DNA from: Actinomycetes bacterium
GTDB taxonomy: Bacteria > Actinomycetota > Acidimicrobiia > Acidimicrobiales > RAAP-2
Assembly: GCA_021791615.1 (NCBI GenBank)
Contig: JAJYWG010000377.1
Location: 1 to 55,727, forward strand
Direction: 5' to 3'
DNA length: 55,727 bases
The notes under the pieces were generated by a model that was not told where the DNA came from, did no database searches, and saw only the letters and a program-made list of their open reading frames with translations. Both the position numbers and the translations under genes were made by a program. Below are positions 8,647 to 16,704 of this stretch, one piece after another (the first letter of the stretch is position 1; each line of letters opens with the position of its first letter).

Positions 8647-10203
8647 TCACATCCTGGGCAGCACCGCCTCGACGAGGGACGGTCCTTCTTCGGCCAGAGA
8701 CTGCTCCAGGGCGCGCACCAGGTCCTCGGCGGTGGTGACCTGGGTAGCCGGAACGCCCATGCCCCGGGCCAGCGAGACGAAGTCCAGGTCCGGCCGAGTG
8801 AGGTCGAGCATGTCGGTGGCCTTGGATCCGGTGGTGGCCGCACCCACCCTGGAAAGCTCGATGTTCAAGATGGCGTAGGAGTGGTTGGCCAGCACGACGG
8901 TCGTCACGTTCAGCCCCTCGCGGGCCTGGGTCCAGAGGGCTTGGAAGGTGTACATGGCGCTGCCGTCGGCCTCCAGGCACAGTACCGGGCGCTCGGGGGC
9001 CCCGACCGCGGCTCCGGTGGCCACCGGCAGCCCCTGGCCGATGGCTCCACCGGCGAGCGTGAGCCAGTCGTGGCGCGGACCCCCGGCGGTCGCTCCGGGA
9101 ATGAATAGCCCCGAGGTGTTCGACTCGTCCACCACCACCGCACCCTCGGGCAACGTGGCGCCGATGGCCGCCGCCAGCGACTCCATGGTCAAGGGACCCT
9201 CCGGACGGGCGGGCCGCTCCGCCGGGGCACGCAAAGCAGCGTCGAGGGGCGCGTCGACGGCGTCGGCGAGGGCTTCGAGCGCTGCGGGGCCGTCCTCGTG
9301 GATCGTGGCGAGCACGTGGACCCGGCATCCCGGGGGCACGAGATCGCTTGGTTGGCCCGGGTAGGCGAAGAACGACACCGGGGCGTGCGTCCCCACGAGC
9401 ACCAAGTGCCGGACGCCGGCCAGCTGGGCCTCCATGAACTCGGCGAAGTAGCCGAGGCGTTCGAGTGGAGGCAGGCCGGCCCCGCGCTCGAGCGATGCCG
9501 GGAAGGTCTCGCCGAGAAGCTTGGCCCCGGTGGTGGCGCACACGGCGCTGGCGGCCACCAAGCCGCGCTCACGCAGCGAGGTGCCTCCCACCAGGACGGC
9601 GGTCGGCTCGCCCGAGCGGAGCACTCCGGCCACGGCATCGACAGTCGCCGGTGGGACGAGAGGGGCGAGGGGGACGGAGAGAGGTGTAGCCGGACCCGAC
9701 GTCGACTCGGACCAGGACACGTCGGCCGGGAGGACGAGGGTGGCCACGCAACCGGGCGGCCCGTAGCAGGCGGCGACGGCGGCGGCAGCGTCACCGCCGA
9801 CGTCGTCGGGGCGGGAAGTGACCCGGTACCATCCCGAGACGGCACCGGCCAGGCCGGCCACGTCGGACTCGAGTGGAGCGTCGTAGCGCTTGTGGTAGGT
9901 GGCGTGGTCGCCGACGATGTTCACCATCGGGGTGTGGGCCCGCCGGGCGTTGTGCAGGTTCGCGACACCGTTGCCGAGGCCCGGCCCCAGGTGCAGGAGC
10001 GTCGATGCCGGGCGACCGGTCACCCGGGCATACCCGTCGGCAGCGCCGGTGGCCACGCCTTCGAAGAGGCACAGGGCTCCCCGCATCTCGGGGACGTCGT
10101 CGAGTGCGGCCACGAAATGCATCTCCGAGGTCCCCGGGTTCGAGAAGCACACCCTCACCCCAGCAGCGGTCAGCGTCTCGATGAGCGCTCGGGCGCCGTT
10201 CAC
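8647..10203 (-). CDS. Acetolactate synthase large-subunit-like TPP enzyme
   Basis: TPP-dependent enzyme of the acetolactate synthase/benzoylformate decarboxylase superfamily, 518 aa. The N-terminal TPP domain has GVRVCFSNPGTSEMHF and the catalytic Glu region LCLFEGVATGAADGYAR. The C-terminal TPP-Mg motif is LEADGSAMYTFQALW...LANHSY. There is no regulatory-subunit gene nearby, so a catabolic or lyase-type role is as likely as branched-chain amino-acid synthesis. Its start overlaps the stop of the upstream GlcD-like oxidase by 4 bp, suggesting the two act on related 2-oxo/2-hydroxy acids. Confidence 0.85.
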   Translation of the reverse strand: MNGARALIETLTAAGVRVCFSNPGTSEMHFVAALDDVPEMRGALCLFEGVATGAADGYARVTGRPASTLLHLGPGLGNGVANLHNARRAHTPMVNIVGDHATYHKRYDAPLESDVAGLAGAVSGWYRVTSRPDDVGGDAAAAVAACYGPPGCVATLVLPADVSWSESTSGPATPLSVPLAPLVPPATVDAVAGVLRSGEPTAVLVGGTSLRERGLVAASAVCATTGAKLLGETFPASLERGAGLPPLERLGYFAEFMEAQLAGVRHLVLVGTHAPVSFFAYPGQPSDLVPPGCRVHVLATIHEDGPAALEALADAVDAPLDAALRAPAERPARPEGPLTMESLAAAIGATLPEGAVVVDESNTSGLFIPGATAGGPRHDWLTLAGGAIGQGLPVATGAAVGAPERPVLCLEADGSAMYTFQALWTQAREGLNVTTVVLANHSYAILNIELSRVGAATTGSKATDMLDLTRPDLDFVSLARGMGVPATQVTTAEDLVRALEQSLAEEGPSLVEAVLPRM

Positions 10204-11609
10204 TGGGCCGCCGTCCCGCCGACGCCGTCACCTTCGTCGTCGAGGAGCCGGTGCGGTCCCAGGATCGCGTTGGGGTCGAAGGCGGCCTTGATTCGGCGCA
10301 TGAGCGTGAGACCCGTGGGGTCCACGGTGCTGAGGAAGTACGGCTGCTTCTCCGATCCGATCCCGTGCTCGCCCGACACCGCCCCCCCGACCTCGAGGGC
10401 GGCGGCGAAGATGGACCCGAGGAGCTCACTCCGCCGTCCCCGATCGGGCTGGAACACCGAGAGGTGGACGTTCCCGTCGCCGACGTGGCCACACCCGGCG
10501 ATGAGCGATTCGTGCTCGACGGCCAGCCTTGCCACCGTCTCGAGGTAGCCGGGTATGGCTGCCCGCGGCACCACGGCGTCGACGATGTCATCAGCTCCGG
10601 CTGCCTTGGCCACGAAGAACGCCTTCTCCCGTGCCGCGATGAGTGATGCCCCAGCACCCGGCGGGAGGAGGAAGACGTCGAGGGCGCCCAGCTCTCCCAG
10701 GAGGCGGCTCAGTGCTTCGGCGTCGGCGTCGAGGCGGTCGGCATGGGTGCTCTCGAGGACTACGACCAGGTAGGCCAGAGCGGAGGAGCGGATCTCCTCG
10801 GGGATGCCGAGGTCGATGCCGGCGCTGGCGGTCACGCTGGCCATGGTGAGCATGTCGAGGTACTCGAGGATGAGCGGCGCCATGCCGGCGGCCACGATCG
10901 GGGTGACGGCGCCGGTCACCTGGTCCAACGTAGCGAAGGGTGCCAGCACGGTCACGGTGTGCTCGAGCCGCGGTTCGAGCTTCAACGTGGCTTCGGTGAC
11001 CAGGGCCAGGGTTCCTTCGGAGCCGATGATGATCTGGGTCAGGTCGTAGCCCGAGGAACACTTCACGAACTTTCCTCCGGTCCGGAGCGTGTTGCCGCCG
11101 GCCAACACCGCTTCGAGCCCGAGGACCCGGTGGCGGGTGACGCCGTAGCGGATGGCCCTCATGCCGCCGGCGTTGGTGCCGATGTTCCCCCCGATCGACG
11201 CGCTCGACTCCCCGGGGAACACCGGGTACACCAACCCGAGCGGTGACAGGGCGTCGTCGAGCTGTTGAAGCGTCACTCCGGGCTGGACCACGGCGGCTTG
11301 GTTGGCCACGTCGATCTCCAAGATCCGGTTCATCCGGTCGAAGGCCACCACCACACCGTCGGCCACCGGTCGGGCTCCCCCCGAAAGGCCGGTCCCACTT
11401 CCCCGGGCCACCACGGCGAGGTGCTCCTCGTCGGCGAGGGCCAGCAGGCGCGAGACGTCCTGGGTAGACCCGGGAAGCACGACGGCCAGCGGGATCACCG
11501 GTGCCGAGTTGAGCGCCTCGTCGTGGGTGTAGTCGGAGTGAAGGCGATCCCCGGACAGGACGTGCTGATCACCCACGATCGCCCGCAGCTCTTCGAGTAC
11601 GTCGCCCAT
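10200..11609 (-). CDS. FAD-linked 2-hydroxyacid oxidase (GlcD/D-lactate dehydrogenase family)
   Basis: A 469-aa flavoprotein oxidising a 2-hydroxy acid such as glycolate or D-lactate. The FAD-binding PCMH domain includes VVARGSGTGLSGGARP and SSASIGGNIGTNAGG. The C-terminal cap ends with GCGHVGDGNVH and SGEHGIGSEK, diagnostic of the GlcD family. The ATG at 11609 is preceded by GGAGGAAG on the minus strand, a good ribosome site, so the long upstream extension of the frame is rejected. It is the first gene of a two-gene operon with the TPP enzyme. Confidence 0.9.
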   Translation of the reverse strand: MGDVLEELRAIVGDQHVLSGDRLHSDYTHDEALNSAPVIPLAVVLPGSTQDVSRLLALADEEHLAVVARGSGTGLSGGARPVADGVVVAFDRMNRILEIDVANQAAVVQPGVTLQQLDDALSPLGLVYPVFPGESSASIGGNIGTNAGGMRAIRYGVTRHRVLGLEAVLAGGNTLRTGGKFVKCSSGYDLTQIIIGSEGTLALVTEATLKLEPRLEHTVTVLAPFATLDQVTGAVTPIVAAGMAPLILEYLDMLTMASVTASAGIDLGIPEEIRSSALAYLVVVLESTHADRLDADAEALSRLLGELGALDVFLLPPGAGASLIAAREKAFFVAKAAGADDIVDAVVPRAAIPGYLETVARLAVEHESLIAGCGHVGDGNVHLSVFQPDRGRRSELLGSIFAAALEVGGAVSGEHGIGSEKQPYFLSTVDPTGLTLMRRIKAAFDPNAILGPHRLLDDEGDGVGGTAAQ

Positions 11610-11659
11610 GCTTCCTCCGGCGGCACCATCCCGCTCCGGACGTTCCGGCGTGTCGGACA

Positions 11660-13408
11660 CTACTCCGGGGCGTGGGTCCGGGCGCTCGTCACTCCGGGCC
11701 TCGCCTCCGACGGCAACGATCGCCGCACACCGGCGGCCTCCAACTGAGAACGGATGGCGGAGAGGTGGGCGGCCACCCGGTCCGCAGGGGCGCTCTGTGT
11801 CGCGAGACGGAAGGCCTCGCAGGTGTCGATGACCGCCGACAGCCACGGTGAGGGCTGGCGCGGGGCCTTTCCCCGCTCCCGGTCACGCTCCTCGGGGTAG
11901 CACGACCAGCTTCCGGTCAGCTCCTCCTCGGCCCGGGTGAGGGCCACGTAGAGCAGGCGGCGCTCCTCCTCCCGAGCGGCAGCCGTACGCGCCGATCGGA
12001 GTGGCACCAAGCCGTCACTCAGGCCGACGACGAACACCACCGGCCACTCCAGCCCCTTGGCTCGGTGGAAGGTGGCGAGGACCACCCCGTCGTCCTCGGC
12101 TTCGCCGTCGCCCCAACCGTCCAGGTCACCCGCGTCATCGCCGGTCCCGAGCTCGAGGTCCCCTCTGGGCTCCCACTCTCTCCCGGCAAAGCGGTACGGG
12201 ACCCGCTCGGCGGCCAAGGCAGCCGCTATCGGGAGGAGCTGGGCGTTCGTCCTGGCCAGGACGGCGATGCGCCGCCATCGTCGCATCGGCTGATGAGCGA
12301 GCCAGACCTGGCGGGCCACCCAGCCGGCTTCGGCGGCGTCGGTGGTGTGCTCGATGAAGCGCGGCACTGGACCGTCGGGTCGGGTGCTGACCGGAGCACA
12401 CCCGCCGGGGCGTCCCGTCCCGTCCCCGGGCTCCTCGCCGACCGACGCGTCCAGGCCCAGGGCGGCGGAGGCGACGGCCACCACCTGCGGGGTGCATCGG
12501 TGGTTCTCGTCCAGCCGGACGACCCTGGTCCCGGGGAAGATGGAGGGGAGCCGGTCGATCAGCGACGGATCAGCACCGTTCCACCCGTATACCGACTGGT
12601 TCGGGTCGCCGACCGCGCACAGGTCGGGCTCGTCCCCCACGACGGCACGGAGCAGGCGGAACTGCGCCGGGTTCAGGTCCTGCATCTCGTCGACGTAGGC
12701 GTGGCGGAACCGCCAGCGCACCGCCGAGGCGAACTGTGGATCGTGCTCGAGGAGATCGGCGGCTGACCAGAGCAGGTCGTCGAAGTCCAACAGCCTCCGG
12801 TGCCGCCGCTCCCGCTCGTAGCGACCGTAGAGGTCGGCGACGCGCTCGCTCCCCATCGTCGGCGACCGGAGAGCGCGGTGGGCGGCGGCGTGGTAGTCCT
12901 CGGGGGACAGCAGGCGGGCCTTGGCCCAGCTGATCTCGGTGTCGAGCTGAACCGTGCCGATTGCCGGGCCGAAGAGCTCGGCCAGGACGGTCCGACGGTC
13001 AGAGAGGACCGATGGCGCAGGAGCTGTGTGGTCGAGCCGGTGGCGCTTGACAAGGCCCAGGGCGATGTGGTGGAAGGTGCCGGCCTCCACTTCGTCCCCG
13101 AGTCCGAGGGTCCAGAGCCGGCGACGCATCTCTCCTGCCGCTTTGCGGCTGAACGTGGCCGCCAGGACGTGTCGGGCGGGCGCCGATCCGTCGTGCGCCC
13201 GGCGCGCCACCCGCAGGGTGAGGACCCGCGTCTTTCCCGCTCCGGCCCCGGCCAGGACGCAGAGCACCGCCTCGGATGCGGTCACTGCTTCGTATTGGGA
13301 CGGGGTGAGACCCGACGTGAGCGACCACGACGGCGATCGACCCTCGCCATCGCTCAGGGCTGCCGGCTCCACCGTCCAGAACTTACCGGTCCCTTGCCGG
13401 CGCGGCAT
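11660..13408 (-). CDS. UvrD/PcrA-like superfamily I DNA helicase
   Basis: ATP-dependent 3'-5' DNA helicase of about 582 aa, probably in repair. Motif Q/I is LTPSQYEAVTASEAVLCVLAGAGAGKTR. Motif II appears as VDEMQDLNPAQFRLL, with DEMQD instead of the usual DExxD. Motif IV-V is RLDENHRCTPQV, and motif VI is ATFHRAKGLEWPVVFVVGL followed by LLYVALTRAEEEL. It is shorter than full UvrD (about 720 aa) and lacks the C-terminal extension. Start: the ATG at 13408; the frame runs further up, antisense to the amine oxidase gene. It is divergent from that gene. Confidence 0.88.
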   Translation of the reverse strand: MPRRQGTGKFWTVEPAALSDGEGRSPSWSLTSGLTPSQYEAVTASEAVLCVLAGAGAGKTRVLTLRVARRAHDGSAPARHVLAATFSRKAAGEMRRRLWTLGLGDEVEAGTFHHIALGLVKRHRLDHTAPAPSVLSDRRTVLAELFGPAIGTVQLDTEISWAKARLLSPEDYHAAAHRALRSPTMGSERVADLYGRYERERRHRRLLDFDDLLWSAADLLEHDPQFASAVRWRFRHAYVDEMQDLNPAQFRLLRAVVGDEPDLCAVGDPNQSVYGWNGADPSLIDRLPSIFPGTRVVRLDENHRCTPQVVAVASAALGLDASVGEEPGDGTGRPGGCAPVSTRPDGPVPRFIEHTTDAAEAGWVARQVWLAHQPMRRWRRIAVLARTNAQLLPIAAALAAERVPYRFAGREWEPRGDLELGTGDDAGDLDGWGDGEAEDDGVVLATFHRAKGLEWPVVFVVGLSDGLVPLRSARTAAAREEERRLLYVALTRAEEELTGSWSCYPEERDRERGKAPRQPSPWLSAVIDTCEAFRLATQSAPADRVAAHLSAIRSQLEAAGVRRSLPSEARPGVTSARTHAPE

Positions 13409-13499
13409 CACCTCAGTGCGAGCAGGGCTCCGTGGCTCGTTGGGTAGGGTGGCCCCGGCGGTGGCGTCTCGCCGCCGTGCCGACTCGACGGAGGGACCT

Positions 13500-14900
13500 T
13501 TGGACGCGGGCTCGGGAGAGTGCGACGTAGCGGTGGTGGGAGCCGGGTTCGCCGGTCTGGCGGCCGCCCGTGTGCTGGCCCGCAACGGTGTGGACGTGGT
13601 GGTGCTCGAGGCCCGGGACCGGGTCGGAGGGAGATCGTGGACCCATACGACTCCCATGGGGTTCACCGTGGACCGTGGGGGGCAGTGGATTGGACCGACC
13701 CAGCACCGCCTCCAGGCCTTGGCCGACGAGATGGCGGTCCCCACCTTTCCGACCTACACGAGCGGCGAGGCCGTCGAGTGGCGCGACGGCGTCCGCCATC
13801 GCTATGCCGGGCTCATCCCCACCTCGGATCACTCCGCTGCCGCCGAGGCCGTGTCGGCGATCCTCGAGCTGGACCTGGCCGCCCAGGAGGTTCCCCTCGA
13901 CGCTCCGTGGGACAGCGAAGGCGCAGCCGAGCTGGACACCCGATCTCTCGGAGCTTGGCTCGACGAGCACGTCGAGGCGCCGGGTGCACGGTCGATGGTC
14001 GACGTCGCCGTCAAGGCGGTGTTCGGTGCCGAGCCTCCGGAGATGTCCCTTCTCTTCTCGCTCTTCTACCTCCACGCCGGTGGCGGGCTGTCGAACCTGG
14101 TCCGCACCACCGGCGGGGCCCAGGAGCGCCGGTTCGCCGGCGGGTCCCAGCAGCTCGCCGTCGCCATGGCCACCGAGCTGGGAGAGCGAGTCGTGTGCTC
14201 GGTCCCGGTGGAGGCCGTGGACTACGCGGCGGACCACGTGGTGCTGACCGGGCACCGGCGCGATGAGGAGGCGACGGGGGCCGGTGGGGAGTGGGCCCTC
14301 CGATGCGAGCGGGCCATCGTGGCCATGCCACCCATGCTGGCGGCGCTCATCGACTGGTCGCCACCGCTCCCGGATCCTCGCGACCGGCTGGCCCGGGGCA
14401 TGCCAATGGGGGCGGTGACCAAGGTCCACGCCTTCTACGCCCGTCCGTTCTGGAGAGAGGACGGCTTGAACGGTCAGCTCGTGTCCGACAGTGGCGCGCT
14501 GCGCAGCACGTTCGACGACTCTCCGCCCGATGGCTCCCACGGCGCCATTGTCGGCTTCATCGCCGGTGACGACTGCCGGGTCTTCGACAGCCGGGGTCCC
14601 GAGGCCCGTCACCATGCGGTGGTGAGCGAACTGGAACGGGCCTTCGGCCCCGACGCAGCCCGCCCGCTCGAAGTAGTGGAGCAGCACTGGCCGGCGGAGC
14701 CCTTCACCCGTGGCGGCCCGGTGGCCTACTGCGTTCCCGGAACCCTGAGCCAGGCCGGACCCGCTCTCCGCCGGCCGGTGGGGCCGATCCACTGGGCGGG
14801 CACCGAGACGGCGACAGAGTGGTGCGGGTACCTCGACGGAGCGCTCTCCTCGGGCGAGCGGGCGGCGACCGAAGTCCTCGAGGCCCTGGGAGCCGGCTGA
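13500..14900 (+). CDS. FAD-dependent amine oxidase
   Basis: Flavin monoamine oxidase family, about 466 aa. The N-terminal dinucleotide motif is VAVVGAGFAGLAAARVLARN followed by LEARDRVGGRSW. The C-terminal FAD motif GPIHWAGTETATEWCGYLDGA is typical of monoamine oxidases. The TTG at 13500 follows GGAGGG by 4 nt. An in-frame GTG at 13461 is an alternative and lies 10 nt after a TAGGGT hexamer. The stop overlaps the next start (TGATG), giving an operon with the SCP2-like gene and the permease, which suggests import and oxidation of an amine. Confidence 0.88.
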   Translation: MDAGSGECDVAVVGAGFAGLAAARVLARNGVDVVVLEARDRVGGRSWTHTTPMGFTVDRGGQWIGPTQHRLQALADEMAVPTFPTYTSGEAVEWRDGVRHRYAGLIPTSDHSAAAEAVSAILELDLAAQEVPLDAPWDSEGAAELDTRSLGAWLDEHVEAPGARSMVDVAVKAVFGAEPPEMSLLFSLFYLHAGGGLSNLVRTTGGAQERRFAGGSQQLAVAMATELGERVVCSVPVEAVDYAADHVVLTGHRRDEEATGAGGEWALRCERAIVAMPPMLAALIDWSPPLPDPRDRLARGMPMGAVTKVHAFYARPFWREDGLNGQLVSDSGALRSTFDDSPPDGSHGAIVGFIAGDDCRVFDSRGPEARHHAVVSELERAFGPDAARPLEVVEQHWPAEPFTRGGPVAYCVPGTLSQAGPALRRPVGPIHWAGTETATEWCGYLDGALSSGERAATEVLEALGAG

Positions 14901-15259
14901 TGGCCGACCGCCAGGAGATCGCCGAGGCCTATTCGCAGTGGCGAGCGACCAGTAACGCGAACCAGAGACTCCGCAAGATGGTCCGGGGATGGGACCGGGT
15001 GATCCACTTCCGGACCACTGACACCCAGGAAGGTTTCACGATGTCGGTGCACGACCAGCTGCTCTCCGAGCTCGTCTTCGGACTCGAAGGACAGCCCGAT
15101 GTGATCGTCACCGGAACGAGTGAGGACTTCTGCGACATGTTCTGGGGGGACCTCAACCCTTCGGAGAAGTACATGTCCGGCGAGATCACGTTGGCCGGTT
15201 CCCAGCAGGACGTGATGAGGATCGACGCCATCTCCATGGTGGCGTTCTTGGATCGTTGA
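14900..15259 (+). CDS. SCP2-like sterol/lipid-binding protein
   Basis: A 119-aa protein resembling the SCP2 sterol-transfer fold: a short helix, then IHFRTTDTQEGFTMSVHD, a hydrophobic strand (VIVTGTSEDFCDMFWGDL) and a C-terminal GEITLAGSQQDVMRIDAI. Family members bind lipids or CoA esters in a hydrophobic pocket. The ATG overlaps the amine oxidase stop, and the stop overlaps the TTG of the permease. The call rests on pattern, so confidence is moderate. Confidence 0.6.
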   Translation: MADRQEIAEAYSQWRATSNANQRLRKMVRGWDRVIHFRTTDTQEGFTMSVHDQLLSELVFGLEGQPDVIVTGTSEDFCDMFWGDLNPSEKYMSGEITLAGSQQDVMRIDAISMVAFLDR

Positions 15260-16689
15260 CCACCGCGGCCGGGGCCGAGCCGGCCAGACGGGCCGCCTCG
15301 GTCGGTGCGGGGTCTGAGCTCCGCCGGGCCATGGGCCTTCGGACCACGGTGTCGACGTCTACCGGGTTGGCCTTTGCTGCGCTCGAGTACCTCGCCGCCG
15401 CCGGGCTGGTGACCTACGTGGCCGGAGACTCGGCCTGGATCGCCATCGGGGTGGCCGGCCTGCTGGCTCTCCTGGCCTGGGGGTTCTTCGGTGAGCTGAA
15501 CGGGATGTTCCCCACTGCCGCCGCCATCCGTCTCTACATGCAGCGGGCCATGGACGACCGGATGGCCCTGTCCATCACGTTCACCTACATGACGACCATC
15601 ATCTTGGTGATCGCTGCCGACGCCTTCATCGTGGGAACGGCGCTGGCCCACGCCCTGGGTGAGCCAGGGTGGGTGGCGGCGGTGTGGATCGCCGCCCTAC
15701 TAGCCGTGGCTGTGGCGTCGAACCTACGCGGCGTCCAAGTGGCCGGCGGTCTCCAGGACGTGGCCACGTACACCGTGCTGGCGGCCACGTGCGTGGTGGG
15801 GATCGCCGCGCTGGTCCGGAGTCACCAACCGCTTCACTTCCCCCTCGAGCCGCTGCACGGCCACGGTGTCGGAAGCTTCGTCGAGGCGGTGGCCCTCGGA
15901 GTGTTCCTCTTCAGCGCCTTCGAGTGGGTGACGACCAATGCCGAGGAGGTTCGCCGACCCCACCACGTCCATCGGGGGATGCTCATCGCCATCGGGATCC
16001 TGTTCCTCGTGTGCTCGCTGGCCACGATGGCCATGAGCCACGTCCTCGACCACCACCAGCTCGGTTCGGCCTACCCCCAGCTGGACCTGGGTCGGGCGGC
16101 GTTCGGCCACGTCGGCTTGTGGGCCATGGCTGCGGTCACCGCGGTCACGGCCCTCAACACCTTCAATGGGGGATTCATCACCGCATCTCGGTTCGTGTAC
16201 GGCACGGCGCGTCAGGGGAGCTTGCCGCCACTGCTGGCCCGCCTGAACACCAGGGCGGTGCCATGGGTGCCCGTCGTGGCCCTCGGGGCGCTGTCGCTGG
16301 TGGTCGCCCTCGTCGTCTCGGTCACCCATTCCTGGCAGGTGCTGGTAGCCGTCGGGGCAGCCCTGGAGGCGATGATCTACGCCGTCGCCGCGTTCTGCAC
16401 CCTGCGTCTACGGTCACGGGAACCGGACCGGCACCGGCCCTTCAGGGTCCGGGCCGTGAAACTGCTCGGAGCCGCCGGCGTCGCGGTGTTCGGGGCCCTG
16501 GCGATCGTGGCGTCGGTCACGGTCGGGGACCGCACGAACTTCGTTCCCCTCGTCGTCATCGTGATCGCCGGGGCACTGTCGGCCCTCTACGTGGTGAAGG
16601 TCGTTCCCGGGTTGCAAGCGGCTGAGGCCGCCCGCCGAGCGGCCACCCCCCGTCGCCGCCCGCCCCGTCCGCCGGCACCGGGGCCGTGA
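15256..16689 (+). CDS. APC-family amino acid/amine permease
   Basis: Integral membrane transporter of 477 aa with about twelve hydrophobic segments. The N-terminal part LRRAMGLRTTVSTSTGLAFAALEYLAAAG, written here only in outline, matches the amino acid-polyamine-organocation superfamily start region. The C-terminal tail is basic and Pro-rich. The TTG start overlaps the preceding TGA by 4 bp. The position after an amine oxidase suggests an amino acid or amine substrate, which is inference. Confidence 0.85.
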   Translation: MTTAAGAEPARRAASVGAGSELRRAMGLRTTVSTSTGLAFAALEYLAAAGLVTYVAGDSAWIAIGVAGLLALLAWGFFGELNGMFPTAAAIRLYMQRAMDDRMALSITFTYMTTIILVIAADAFIVGTALAHALGEPGWVAAVWIAALLAVAVASNLRGVQVAGGLQDVATYTVLAATCVVGIAALVRSHQPLHFPLEPLHGHGVGSFVEAVALGVFLFSAFEWVTTNAEEVRRPHHVHRGMLIAIGILFLVCSLATMAMSHVLDHHQLGSAYPQLDLGRAAFGHVGLWAMAAVTAVTALNTFNGGFITASRFVYGTARQGSLPPLLARLNTRAVPWVPVVALGALSLVVALVVSVTHSWQVLVAVGAALEAMIYAVAAFCTLRLRSREPDRHRPFRVRAVKLLGAAGVAVFGALAIVASVTVGDRTNFVPLVVIVIAGALSALYVVKVVPGLQAAEAARRAATPRRRPPRPPAPGP

Positions 16690-16704
16690 ACGCGCGGACA
16701 CCGC